Origin: Bacteroidales bacterium
GTDB lineage: Bacteria; Bacteroidota; Bacteroidia; Bacteroidales; Marinilabiliaceae
Assembly: GCA_024401335.1 (NCBI GenBank)
Contig: JAKSLH010000006.1
Location: 62,001 to 126,000 of the forward strand
DNA length: 64,000 nt
Direction: 5' to 3'
The position numbers were made by a program, and so were the translations under genes. Under the pieces are notes generated by a model. That model was not told the origin of the DNA. It ran no database searches and worked only from the letters and a program-made list of their open reading frames with translations. Below, piece after piece: positions 40,662 through 49,018 of the stretch (positions are counted from its first letter, which is position 1; the number at the start of each line of letters is the position of its first letter).

Positions 40662-42182
40662 ATGAAAAAGTTTATAATGTCATTGTTTGCGTTGGCTCTC
40701 GTTGCGCCTGCCAATGCACAGATCTTGCGCACAACTGTTGAGCAGGGTGAGATCGAGGGTGAGCTCCACGAGGGCTTCGCTCTTTATAAGGCTATCCCTT
40801 ACGCTGAGGCTCCTGTTGGCAATTTGCGCTGGAAGGCTCCTGTCCCTAAGTCTCCTTGGCAGGGTGTGTATAAGGCCGAAAACTGGGGTGGAAGACCGTT
40901 CCAGAAGGATGATCCGAACCAGGGCGGCAATGCTATACCATTAAGTGAGGATTGCCTCTACCTTAGCGTTGAGACTCCTGCTAAGAGCAAGGACGACAAG
41001 TTGCCTGTCTTTGTCATGATTCATGGCGGTGCCTTTGCAACTGGCTCATATAGCGGAACACAGGAGAGTTTCGTGAAGGAGGGTATCATATATGTGAGCA
41101 TAGAATACCGTCTTGGCGCCCTTGGCTTTATGGCTCATCCTGAGTTGTCTAAGGAGTCCGACAAGGGTATCTCTGGCAACTATGGCATATATGACCAGAT
41201 ATGCGCTCTCAACTGGATCCACAACAACATTGCTGCCTTTGGTGGCGACCCTGATAAGGTTACTATCTGTGGTGAGTCGGCCGGTGGTATATCGGTGAGC
41301 ATTTTGTGCGCATCACCTCTCTGCAAGGGCCTCTTCAGAGCTGCAATAAGCGAGAGCGGTGGCAATTTCTGCCCTGTGGGCGATGGCGCTATGAGTGCCA
41401 ACATGAAGTCATATAAGGCGGCTGAAGCACAGGGACAGAAGTTCCAGCAGACTCTTAAGACAAAAAACATCAAGCAGATGCGTAAGGCTAGCGGTAGCGC
41501 TATCATTGAAGCTACTGGCGGTGAGCAGTTCTGGCCTGTTGTTGACGGCTATGCTATTGTCGACGATCAGTATAAGCTCTATAAGGAGGGTAACTACAAT
41601 GATGTCGATGTGTTGATTGGTTACAACTCCGACGAGGGTAGTCTCTTCGTTTATCAGATGGCTCTCGAAGCATATAAAGGTATGATAAATGCTCAATATG
41701 GCAGCTGGGCTGAAAAGGCGATGCAGGCCTATCCTGCAACAAACGACAAGGAGGCTCTCTATGCCGTGCAGGATATCTTCCGTGACAATGCTTTCGGATA
41801 TAGCACATGGGCATGGGCTAACTTGCAGACACAGACTGGCAAGGGTAAGGTTTATATGTACTATTTCGACCAGGCTTCACAGAATAGTATCTTGAAGAAT
41901 ACTCGTGGCGCTACTCATGTGGCTGAGATGCCTTTCATCTACGGATGGGCTTGGGGCCCTATGACTGAGGCTGAGAAACACATGGCTCAGATAATGCCTC
42001 AGTATTGGATTAACTTCGTGAAGACTGGCGACCCTAACGCTGACGGACTCCCATATTGGACTCAATATAAGCAGGGTGAAGCAACAGTGATGTATATGCA
42101 CGATGGCTTCCACCTCACTCCTGCTCCTAATCAGAAGCAGATGGATTTCTGGGAGGACTATTTCAAGGGTATGCGTAAGTAA
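40662..42182 (+). CDS. Exported type B carboxylesterase
   Basis: The start at 40662 ('MKKFIMSLF') gives 506 residues with a signal peptide ending 'PANAQ'; an in-frame ATG at 40638 and a longer upstream frame are less likely. The alpha/beta-hydrolase shows the oxyanion segment 'HGGAF', nucleophile Ser206 in 'GESAGG', a probable acid in 'YNSDEGSLF' and a probable His in 'GATHVAEMPF'. Type B esterases in plant-polymer degraders often remove acetyl or feruloyl groups from xylan. With GH10 and GH43 genes in the window that is a reasonable inference, but the substrate is not shown. It ends at a strong terminator. Confidence 0.82.
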   Translation: MKKFIMSLFALALVAPANAQILRTTVEQGEIEGELHEGFALYKAIPYAEAPVGNLRWKAPVPKSPWQGVYKAENWGGRPFQKDDPNQGGNAIPLSEDCLYLSVETPAKSKDDKLPVFVMIHGGAFATGSYSGTQESFVKEGIIYVSIEYRLGALGFMAHPELSKESDKGISGNYGIYDQICALNWIHNNIAAFGGDPDKVTICGESAGGISVSILCASPLCKGLFRAAISESGGNFCPVGDGAMSANMKSYKAAEAQGQKFQQTLKTKNIKQMRKASGSAIIEATGGEQFWPVVDGYAIVDDQYKLYKEGNYNDVDVLIGYNSDEGSLFVYQMALEAYKGMINAQYGSWAEKAMQAYPATNDKEALYAVQDIFRDNAFGYSTWAWANLQTQTGKGKVYMYYFDQASQNSILKNTRGATHVAEMPFIYGWAWGPMTEAEKHMAQIMPQYWINFVKTGDPNADGLPYWTQYKQGEATVMYMHDGFHLTPAPNQKQMDFWEDYFKGMRK

Positions 42183-42211
42183 CGTGACATATTGCTGAAG
42201 CATTAAAATAC

Positions 42212-42251
42212 AAAGCCCACATGCATTAGTTGCATGTGGGCTTTTGCTTTT
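42212..42251 (+). terminator. Strong terminator of the carboxylesterase gene
   Basis: A perfect 14-bp stem (42212-42225 with 42231-42244) with a 5-nt loop is followed by TGCTTTTGG. Confidence 0.85.
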
Positions 42252-42256
42252 GGTGT

Positions 42257-42315
42257 ACCCCACCAACTTGCTGTAGAGCCTCTGCGTGCACCGTCTTCAA
42301 CCCGTCTAGTCTTCA
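42257..42315. repeat. Direct repeat copy 1 flanking the KilA-N gene
   Basis: This 59-nt element matches 43258-43316 at 53 positions in the same orientation, and weaker similarity runs about 20 nt further. It starts with a 22-nt block identical in both copies (it begins ACCCCACCAACTTG). The right half contains 'GTGCACCGTCTTCA'. The central palindrome is degenerate in this copy. Confidence 0.75.
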
Positions 42316-42337
42316 AATAGCCTGGTTAATCATTATG

Positions 42338-42378
42338 AGCCCTCTGGTGCGAAAGCATCATGGGGCTTTGTTGTGTTT
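42338..42378 (+). other. Terminator-like hairpin with GAAA loop
   Basis: A 13-bp imperfect stem (42338-42350 with 42355-42367, one mismatch and two G-T pairs) closes on GAAA and is followed by TTGTTGTGTTT. It reads as a plus-strand terminator, but the nearest plus-strand gene already has a stronger one. It may be a remnant or may serve the region between the repeats. Confidence 0.35.
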
Positions 42379-42404
42379 GGTGGGTGTCAAAAAACATTAT
42401 GTCG

Positions 42405-43205
42405 TTACTTCAGTAGGTTTCTGCCTTCTGTGTCTTCCAGTATCCTCATTTGCTGAATGGCTATCTGGTTGAGTTTCACTAGGCGTTCGGATTGTGGTAT
42501 GCCATCATTGATGAAAACAGCATTGAGGTTTTCCATGTTTGAGAGGCAGATGAGTTCATTAATCGTGGCGTAGTCGCGTATGTTGCCCTTCTTTTCAGGA
42601 TTGGCCTCGCGCCACTGCTTTGCTGTCATGCCAAACATGGCTATGTTCAGTACATCAGCCTCATCGGCGTAGGTCATGGTGGCCTGTTCGCGTGTTACCT
42701 CGACAGGTATGAGATGAGCCTTGATGGCATCAGTATGAATGCGGTAGTTGATTTTTGAAAGTTCTCGCTTGGCTGTCCAGCCAATAAGTTTCTGCTCCTC
42801 TGTTTTTAGCCTCTGATATTCCTTGACTAAAAGGAGTTGGAATCTTGGACTTATCCACATTCCAAAATGATATGCAATATCTCTGTGGGCATACGTTCCG
42901 CCATAGCGACCAGCACGAGCAGTAATACCTATAGCTCCTGTACGCTCTATCCATGATTTTACTGACAACACGAAGTTGTTACTGCCAGCAGCATTTCTAA
43001 TTGTATCGAATTCGGTACAATTAAAATTGGGGTTATAGAGCATTTCCCATTCTCCAATATACTCAATGGTGCTTTTTAGACTCATCCACTTGAATATGAT
43101 ATGTTCTTGCATCTGGCTATGAGCCATATCGGTCAACGAAATGTAGTCTTCGTTTTCTATGCTAACTATAGCGATTTCAGTGTTATCTATCTTAATCTTT
43201 GCCAT
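42405..43205 (-). CDS. Orphan KilA-N domain DNA-binding protein
   Basis: The 266-residue product has an N-terminal KilA-N-type domain (about 1-115). Landmarks are 'YISLTDMAHSQ', 'WMSLKSTIEYIGEWE', 'SWIERTGAIGITARAGRYGG' and 'HRDIAYHFGMWISPRFQ'. The C-terminal half ('ADVLNIAMFGMTAKQWREANP') is a conserved helical region often seen with it. KilA-N proteins come mostly from phages and plasmids and bind DNA. No phage, integrase or toxin gene is next to it. It lies exactly between two copies of a direct repeat and has its own promoter, so it looks like a transferred one-gene cassette. Confidence 0.8.
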   Translation of the reverse strand: MAKIKIDNTEIAIVSIENEDYISLTDMAHSQMQEHIIFKWMSLKSTIEYIGEWEMLYNPNFNCTEFDTIRNAAGSNNFVLSVKSWIERTGAIGITARAGRYGGTYAHRDIAYHFGMWISPRFQLLLVKEYQRLKTEEQKLIGWTAKRELSKINYRIHTDAIKAHLIPVEVTREQATMTYADEADVLNIAMFGMTAKQWREANPEKKGNIRDYATINELICLSNMENLNAVFINDGIPQSERLVKLNQIAIQQMRILEDTEGRNLLK

Positions 43206-43225
43206 GACATGTGATTGTTATTTAG

Positions 43226-43233
43226 CAAAGTTA
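43226..43233 (-). promoter_or_regulatory. Predicted -7 box for the KilA-N gene
   Basis: TAACTTTG on the minus strand matches TAnnTTTG, 20 nt before the ATG. A TTG lies about 22 nt further upstream, next to the repeat copy 2 edge. Confidence 0.45.
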
Positions 43234-43257
43234 CTTATATGTTTTCTAAAATTAGCA

Positions 43258-43316
43258 ACCCCACCAACTTGCTGTAGAGACGGTGCGTGCACCGTCTTCA
43301 ACCCACCTAGCCTTCA
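43258..43316. repeat. Direct repeat copy 2 with intact palindrome
   Basis: This is the second copy of the 59-nt element found at 42257-42315. In this copy the centre (43278-43297) is a perfect palindrome, with arms AGACGGTGC and GCACCGTCT around GT. It resembles a REP-like interspersed hairpin. It lies between the KilA-N promoter and the end of the NUDIX gene. Confidence 0.75.
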
Positions 43317-43358
43317 CTCCACCTGCTAATCATATACCCATCTTCAACCTTCTGCTTA

Positions 43359-43793
43359 TCACTTCATGCTGTTGAACAACTTTATGGCGTCGTCCATGAT
43401 CTCTTTGTGGTCAAAGGCTAACTGTGGCAAATCAGATATAGGAAACCACTGTGCCTTGGCTGCATCGTCAAGGCCTGTCACCGCCTTGGGCGCATCTATG
43501 GTTGATAGATAGGCAATGGTTATTGTTCTGCCTCGTGGATCACGGTCAACCTTGGAATATGCTCCTAGCTGCTTTATATTGGTCACGTCAAGTCCTGTCT
43601 CTTCCTTGAGCTCACGCATAGCACATTGCTCTGCTGTCTCGTCCATGTCAAGGAATCCTCCCGGAAAGGCCCAGCAGCCTTTGTAGGGTTCGCCACCTCG
43701 TTCTATGAGAAGCACTTTAGGAGTTGACTCTTTGGTGATGACAATGCAGTCTGTTGTGACTGAAGGTCGTGGATATTGATATGTATATGCCAT
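43359..43793 (-). CDS. NUDIX hydrolase
   Basis: The 144-residue product has a full Nudix box ('GGFLDMDETAEQCAMRELKE' followed by 'ETGLDV') coordinating Mg for cleavage of nucleoside diphosphate derivatives. The second half resembles ADP-ribose pyrophosphatase-like members, but substrate cannot be read from the box. It is the last gene of the seven-gene minus-strand operon, 12 nt after yccF. No clear terminator follows before the repeat element. Confidence 0.85.
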   Translation of the reverse strand: MAYTYQYPRPSVTTDCIVITKESTPKVLLIERGGEPYKGCWAFPGGFLDMDETAEQCAMRELKEETGLDVTNIKQLGAYSKVDRDPRGRTITIAYLSTIDAPKAVTGLDDAAKAQWFPISDLPQLAFDHKEIMDDAIKLFNSMK

Positions 43794-43805
43794 AGCTGCT
43801 GTATA

Positions 43806-44183
43806 TTATGAATGGAGTTCTACATCTCTTCCGAATGGTGTCAACGACAAGCCGGCCATCTTGAAGTGTTGCTTGCCAAATGGTATGCCAATGATTGTTA
43901 TGCAGAGTAACAGACCGAATAGGATATGTGAGAGGCAGGCTACTAAGCCGCCACATATTATCCAGATGATGTTCATCGGTATCCTGATGCATCCAGGAGG
44001 TGTGTCGCCTTTCTTTATCTTGGCTCCGAATGGCCAGAGGCACAACAGTCCTATCTTGAATGTCTGCAATGCAAATGGTATGCCTATGATGGTTATGGCT
44101 AGGGCTAAGCTGCCTGTGAAATATCCGATGGCTGCCTCAAAGCCTCCTAGTATCAGCCATAGTATGTTACCGATGATTCTCAT
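43806..44183 (-). CDS. YccF-family inner membrane protein
   Basis: The ATG at 44183 ('MRIIGNILW') gives 125 residues; an upstream TTG would overlap the nitroreductase gene. Two YccF repeats are visible, each with 'GIPF' after a hydrophobic stretch ('ITIIGIPFALQTFKIG' and 'ITIIGIPFGKQHFKMA'). There are about four membrane segments and a 'WPFG' and 'TPFG' end to each repeat. Function is unknown. It begins 14 nt after the nitroreductase stop. Confidence 0.8.
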   Translation of the reverse strand: MRIIGNILWLILGGFEAAIGYFTGSLALAITIIGIPFALQTFKIGLLCLWPFGAKIKKGDTPPGCIRIPMNIIWIICGGLVACLSHILFGLLLCITIIGIPFGKQHFKMAGLSLTPFGRDVELHS

Positions 44184-44197
44184 ATCTCTCTGTCTTT

Positions 44198-44746
44198 TTA
44201 TTTTACCCAAACGATATAGTCGTCCTTGCGAGGATTCTGTGGCTTGAGGGCATCTGGTGCAGCATAGCCTAGAATGCAGTTTCCTATGCCTTCATATTCA
44301 CCAGATATGCCTAGCTCCTTAAGTATCTTTTTGCCCTCTTCAAGCTCAAATGTCTCTTTCGCACGATGTATCCAACATGACCCTAGTCCAAGGCTCTGGG
44401 CTGCAATCATCATGTTCTCCATTACTAGCGATCCGTCATATATGCGTGTTCCGACCTCTTTTTTCGCAAGGACAACGAGAACTACTGGCGCTCCATAGAA
44501 GGGGTCGTTGTGTCCCGATGTGGTGGTGAGGTTCTTGCCTACGACTATCTCTAGGTTGATGCGGCTAAGACGGTCGCGCATCTCTTTGTTGGTCACTGCG
44601 ATGATGATTGGCGACTGGCTGTTCATGCCTGTAGGTGCGTATGTGCCGGCCTTGGCTACCTGTTCAACGAGTTCTGTCTCGACAGGCTTGTCGAGATATT
44701 TCTTCACGCTTCGGCGTGCTATGATGTCTTTTATTGTGCTATTCAT
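44198..44746 (-). CDS. Nitroreductase-family FMN oxidoreductase
   Basis: The start at 44746 ('MNSTIKDIIARRSVKKY') gives 182 residues, normal for this fold. 'RRSVKKY' and 'AGTYAPTGMNSQS' are the usual FMN phosphate and ring contacts, with 'GLGSCWIH' near the second binding loop. It probably reduces quinones or nitro compounds with NAD(P)H in the cytoplasm. It is 22 nt from the aldo/keto reductase. Confidence 0.85.
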   Translation of the reverse strand: MNSTIKDIIARRSVKKYLDKPVETELVEQVAKAGTYAPTGMNSQSPIIIAVTNKEMRDRLSRINLEIVVGKNLTTTSGHNDPFYGAPVVLVVLAKKEVGTRIYDGSLVMENMMIAAQSLGLGSCWIHRAKETFELEEGKKILKELGISGEYEGIGNCILGYAAPDALKPQNPRKDDYIVWVK

Positions 44747-44768
44747 TATATGTGTTGTTTTTGTTTCT

Positions 44769-45590
44769 TTACCATGGAAATGTCTCTGGGTCGTTGAGCG
44801 CGTTCGAACGAAGATTGCGGTTGAGCGCGTTGATTGTCTGCATGTCGTCGGCGTCAAGTTCAAACTTCATTATCTCCAGATTCTCCGCGAAGTGGTTTGG
44901 CTTGGCACGTGGTATGGTGATGAGCCCTCGCTGCACTATCCATCTGAGCACTATCTGCGATGCTGTCTTGTTGTGCTTCTTGGCTAATGACTGCAGTGTC
45001 TGGTCACCAACAACGTCTATGTCTCCTTGTCCGAATGGTCCCCAGGCTTGCACCTGTATCCCAAGCGAATGGTTGTAAGCTATGTTCTCCTCCTGCGACA
45101 TGAATGGATGCACCTCTATCTGGTTTATCACGGGCCTGATCTCTGCATACGCGAAGAGGTCCTCAAGGTGATGGCGGTTGAAGTTGCTTACGCCTATGCT
45201 ATGCACTTTGCCTTCGCGTACATACTGCTCCATGACCTGCCATGTGGTCTTTACACAGTCTTTCACTGGCCAATGGATGAGCAGCAGGTCAAGATAGGGT
45301 GTCTTGAGCTTGCTCAAGCTCTCGTCGATGGAGCGACTTATCGATTCGGCTCCTTCGCGCATTATGTTGGTTGCAACTTTCGTGGTCAGGAATATGTCTT
45401 CACGTGCAACTCCGCTCTCTATGATGCCTTGGCCTACCTCGGCTTCGTTGTCATAGCCTTGCGCTGTGTCTATATGTCTGAATCCGGCTTCGAGGGCCTG
45501 GCGCACGTTGTTGGTCGCTACGCTTCCTTTCAATGTCCATGTGCCTACGCCTATCTGCGGTATCTGTTTCCCGTTGTTTAGTGTTATCAT
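44769..45590 (-). CDS. Aldo/keto reductase
   Basis: The 273-residue TIM-barrel NADPH oxidoreductase has the complete tetrad: Asp in 'FRHIDTA', Tyr in 'GYDNE', Lys in 'TTKV' and His in 'IHWPV'. 'GVSNFNRHHL' and the C-terminal 'IPRAKPNHFAENL' (cofactor binding) are typical of the AKR5-like 2,5-diketogluconate reductase group. Substrate is not determined. It starts 13 nt after the GH9 stop. Confidence 0.87.
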   Translation of the reverse strand: MITLNNGKQIPQIGVGTWTLKGSVATNNVRQALEAGFRHIDTAQGYDNEAEVGQGIIESGVAREDIFLTTKVATNIMREGAESISRSIDESLSKLKTPYLDLLLIHWPVKDCVKTTWQVMEQYVREGKVHSIGVSNFNRHHLEDLFAYAEIRPVINQIEVHPFMSQEENIAYNHSLGIQVQAWGPFGQGDIDVVGDQTLQSLAKKHNKTASQIVLRWIVQRGLITIPRAKPNHFAENLEIMKFELDADDMQTINALNRNLRSNALNDPETFPW

Positions 45591-45603
45591 GGTGATGATG
45601 GGT

Positions 45604-48123
45604 TTATTTGTTTAGCAGATGCTCTACGGCAAGCACAAGGAACATATAGTGGCTCGAGCCTCCACCTAATACATATTCTGTCTGTTGCCAGAGGAATGGG
45701 AAGGTGAGCAGTTCTGGGAAGTCTGGTCGTATGAGCGCTGTTCCCGAAATGACTCCTCCTGGTATGTAGCTCCAGTCTGCTCGGTTAAGACCATAGCCTA
45801 CGGTTGCCGACTTGGCTCCTACTCCCGACGCAAATGAGGCTTGGTTGCTTCCTGGATGACATCCGAGTACGAAGTTGAGCGCATCGCATACTGGCTCCTT
45901 GGAGAATAGCTCTGGATATGCATCGGCCAAGAAGAAGTTCTCAAATCCGAAGCGTTGTATGTCCCATCCTGCTCCCCATATAGATGGCTCGTATGGCACT
46001 CCGTATGGTGTCTTCTTGACGGTCTCCGACAGTTTCTCGCTGTATGTCTTGAGCGATTCCTTGTATGCCTTGCACCATGAGACGGTCTTCTTGTCTTTGG
46101 CGTTGCGGAGCATCTTCTCTACTCTCGCAAGATACCATGCTGCTCCTCTGCCTCCACCGACAGGGGTGTTGATGATGTAGTCTCTATACTCCTGCTCTTG
46201 CGTTGTGAGATAAAGCTCTGCAGCGGCCTGTGCCTTGATCCCTCTGAGCCATGCGTTGGCGTCTGTCTGCGAGAAGATCTTGCGTGCTATGTCAAGACAT
46301 TCCTTGCTCAGTTCTGGGTTGAAGTCTCTCAAGACGCGTGCTGTGGCTGCTAGTTGTGCCGCTGTCGAGAGCTCGCGCATTGGGTTGTTCTCTGTGAATA
46401 TCCATCTGTCATCTTCTGTGCCGGCTATGTGGTCGGTCATGGCTGCCGCATCGCCTAGAAGCGCATATTGGCGCAACGATGGACAGATGATGCCTCTGTA
46501 TAGTCGTCCTAGGGCTTTATATCCTCCGACAATGCTCAGGGCTCCATGCTCTATCTGCTGCAAGATGTCGTTGCGGCCGTCTGGCTGGTGTATCTCGCAT
46601 GTCTTGGTCGCCTGGTCAATGGCGGTGACGTCTATCTCTGGATGGAAGGCTTCGTATGCTAACGACAAGATGTAGCATTCTCCTGCCTGCGACTCTATGC
46701 GCAGGTCGAAGTCGCCGGCATCATGCCATCCGCCAAGATTGACGCCTTCTACTTTGTCACCGGCGTTGAATGGCGATAGTCCTTCTTTCTGGTCATAGCC
46801 GTCAATGTGGTTGCCTGCTGGTGCCATGCGTGCATCGTCTATGTGGCACCTGTCATGCCATACGCGGTATTTCTCGTTCACACGCATATGACACATCTGT
46901 ACTGGCAGGAAGTATTCTACGACTGGTTGCCAAACACCTCTCTCATACACATCATTGGCTATGCGGAATGTTGCCGATTGACTGTCCCCATATCTCAGTA
47001 CGTACATGCCTTCTGCGTTTATAGAGCTGAAGTTGACTTTGTAATACTTATATCTGAGGAATGTTCCCCACTCTGTTGGTGCTATTTCTGTTACTGCCTC
47101 TTCACCATTGGCGGTCAACTTGTATAGCGTTGCTTTGCCTTCGGCTGACGCTTTCTTGTCAACTTCTATTATGGCCTCTTTGTGCTGGTTGGTCTTATAT
47201 CCTATCTGAGAGGTCTGTATCACTGGCTTATATTGCCATCCCTTGGTGATGCTTGGCTTTATGCGCCATCTTACGGCATTCTTTGTCGCTCCGGCTGCTA
47301 TCTCGCTTCTGAGCACAAACCATCCGTTGTTGTGGTTCATGCGTCCGTCATAGAGCTTCAGGTCCGAACCGTTGAGCGATTCGATGGTCACTCTGCTCAT
47401 TGGGTCGTCTGGACATGAGGTGAAGCTGCGGCCTGTGGCGTATGGCTCGGCTACAATGTTGTCGGCCACTATTGGTGAATAGACTTCTGGCTGGCCTTTG
47501 AGGTTGTCAAGGTCTGCCAACGGCTTGCCCTTAGGGTGAAAGTCTCCCAGATGTTCCGTTACGCTTCTCCCTGTCGCTACTGGTCCGTTAGGCTGCTGTG
47601 GATAGATGCCTGACTTGGCGTCCATGAGCCACGGCTTGCCGAAGAGCAGACCTGGGAAGAACTCCATGTTAAACCCTACCTTTCCTATGTATTCGGTTGG
47701 CACTGGCGTGTCGAGATCTACGGTTACTATCATGCCTTCACCATCGGCTTCTAGTCGCACTGTGTATTTCAACTGCAGGTCTGGGTATATCATCGGATTG
47801 AATCCGGTGAGATGTCTCGACGAGTCCGGATAGCATAGCGTTGTCTCTATGTTGTCCTTGTTTACTGTGCGCGACAGCTGTTTTGGTACTGCCTGCCACT
47901 GTCCTGGCGTTGGCTCAAGACGTATGTCGCCATTGGTGGCTATGCGCTGACCATTCATTATCAGGCTTATACCGCCCTGGTGACCTTCTGGATAGAAGTC
48001 GCTGAACGCCATGACGTCGATGCCTTCGCAGTTGAAGTAACCCGACTCGTTGATTTTGAATTGTTGCGCATACGATGTTATTGCCATCAATATCGTTGCG
48101 CACAGTAATGTAGCCTTTTTCAA
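45604..48123 (-). CDS. Exported GH9 enzyme with a divergent active-site signature
   Basis: The 839-residue product has a Sec signal peptide ending 'SYAQ' without a lipobox Cys. Its layout matches the GH9 lipoprotein at 3110-5662: N-terminal beta region, Ig-like domain from about 295 ('QTSQIGY'), then the catalytic barrel. 'DAGDF' is kept (D468, D471), and the acid Glu is probably E816 ('LWQQTEYV'). The rest of the GH9 C-terminal signature is altered: the Asp nine residues before the Glu is Thr, and the Asn six after it is Gly. It may have a different specificity or weak activity. It lies inside a redox-enzyme operon, 38 nt after the flavodoxin gene. Confidence 0.8.
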   Translation of the reverse strand: MKKATLLCATILMAITSYAQQFKINESGYFNCEGIDVMAFSDFYPEGHQGGISLIMNGQRIATNGDIRLEPTPGQWQAVPKQLSRTVNKDNIETTLCYPDSSRHLTGFNPMIYPDLQLKYTVRLEADGEGMIVTVDLDTPVPTEYIGKVGFNMEFFPGLLFGKPWLMDAKSGIYPQQPNGPVATGRSVTEHLGDFHPKGKPLADLDNLKGQPEVYSPIVADNIVAEPYATGRSFTSCPDDPMSRVTIESLNGSDLKLYDGRMNHNNGWFVLRSEIAAGATKNAVRWRIKPSITKGWQYKPVIQTSQIGYKTNQHKEAIIEVDKKASAEGKATLYKLTANGEEAVTEIAPTEWGTFLRYKYYKVNFSSINAEGMYVLRYGDSQSATFRIANDVYERGVWQPVVEYFLPVQMCHMRVNEKYRVWHDRCHIDDARMAPAGNHIDGYDQKEGLSPFNAGDKVEGVNLGGWHDAGDFDLRIESQAGECYILSLAYEAFHPEIDVTAIDQATKTCEIHQPDGRNDILQQIEHGALSIVGGYKALGRLYRGIICPSLRQYALLGDAAAMTDHIAGTEDDRWIFTENNPMRELSTAAQLAATARVLRDFNPELSKECLDIARKIFSQTDANAWLRGIKAQAAAELYLTTQEQEYRDYIINTPVGGGRGAAWYLARVEKMLRNAKDKKTVSWCKAYKESLKTYSEKLSETVKKTPYGVPYEPSIWGAGWDIQRFGFENFFLADAYPELFSKEPVCDALNFVLGCHPGSNQASFASGVGAKSATVGYGLNRADWSYIPGGVISGTALIRPDFPELLTFPFLWQQTEYVLGGGSSHYMFLVLAVEHLLNK

Positions 48124-48161
48124 AGTAAAAGATAGAGTAAAGATAGAGTAGATGTTGGGTG

Positions 48162-48992
48162 TTATCTTACAACCTGTGTGAATTCTGGCTTTGCGCCTTC
48201 CGCTTTGCTTGTTGTGACGTAGATGGTTACTGTTGCTTCTTCACCGTTCTGTCCTGCGCTCTTGACTGTGTATTCATAGTCTGTGCTGTTGGCTGTCTCT
48301 CTTATCGCTACGTCGATTGGTGTGCCGAGTGGGAACTGATAGTCACCGCATGCCTGGTTGAATACGTCAATGTCAGCATCGGTTACTGGCTTGTGCTCCA
48401 TGAAGGCTGGCAACATATCTATCTCTCCCTCCTTATATCCTCTCTCTATGAGGAAACGGTTGAGCTCCTCTGCTGCAGAAGCTACTCTTGCTGTGCGCAC
48501 ACCATAGCCTTCTGTTATTGTTGCGTTAGGAAGGGCTGCCTTCAAGTCATTTGTGCTGGCCTGCAATCCGCCGCTGCCAAAGGTGCAGAATGTGACGATG
48601 TTCTTGCCCTCAAAGCTTTGTGCCTTGACAAGTCCTGCTATTGGCTGTGCGTATGTGCCAAACCATACTGGGTAGCCGAGGAAGATGCAGTCGTAGTCGC
48701 TGATGTTCGACTTCAATGGCTTGATTGTTGGAGCCTCACCTGCTTCCATCTCTTTTCTGCAGCGTTCTATGGTCTGCATGTAGTCGCCGCTATATGGCAC
48801 GTCGAGCTCTATGGCTTCAATGTCGGCGTTGAGCTGTGTCTTTATCTCTTCGGCTACTGCTTTTGTTGCTCCCGCTTGTGAGTAATACAATACGAGCACT
48901 TTCTGCTGATGAGCTGTTTCTTCTGCTTTCTTTTGTGTTGTGCATGCTACGAGTCCTAGGGCAGCACACATAATTGTTGCGAATTTATTCAT
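48162..48992 (-). CDS. Flavodoxin-fold lipoprotein
   Basis: The start at 48992 ('MNKFATIMC') gives 276 residues with a lipoprotein signal ('LGLVACTT'). The flavodoxin fold covers about 30-185, with an FMN-phosphate loop at 'YYSQAGATKAVAEEI' and 'GYPVWFGTYAQP'. A C-terminal beta segment of about 75 residues ('YEYTVKSAGQNG') is extra to flavodoxins. An exported, lipid-anchored flavodoxin is unusual because the cofactor must be available in the periplasm. It is 26 nt after the C1B peptidase gene, which is also exported. Confidence 0.75.
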   Translation of the reverse strand: MNKFATIMCAALGLVACTTQKKAEETAHQQKVLVLYYSQAGATKAVAEEIKTQLNADIEAIELDVPYSGDYMQTIERCRKEMEAGEAPTIKPLKSNISDYDCIFLGYPVWFGTYAQPIAGLVKAQSFEGKNIVTFCTFGSGGLQASTNDLKAALPNATITEGYGVRTARVASAAEELNRFLIERGYKEGEIDMLPAFMEHKPVTDADIDVFNQACGDYQFPLGTPIDVAIRETANSTDYEYTVKSAGQNGEEATVTIYVTTSKAEGAKPEFTQVVR

Positions 48993-49018
48993 GATTATAT
49001 GTTTTTGTTTGTTCTGTT

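Noticed and set aside
42257-43316. CRISPR-like repeat pair
   Set aside because: There are only two copies, separated by a gene about 1 kb long, with no spacers or cas genes.
42257-43316. Insertion sequence carrying the KilA-N gene
   Set aside because: No transposase and no terminal inverted repeats; the flanks are direct repeats with internal palindromes.
48128-48150. Tandem copy of AAAGATAGAGTA before the GH9 gene
   Set aside because: It is a simple 11-nt duplication in an operon gap with no sign of function.
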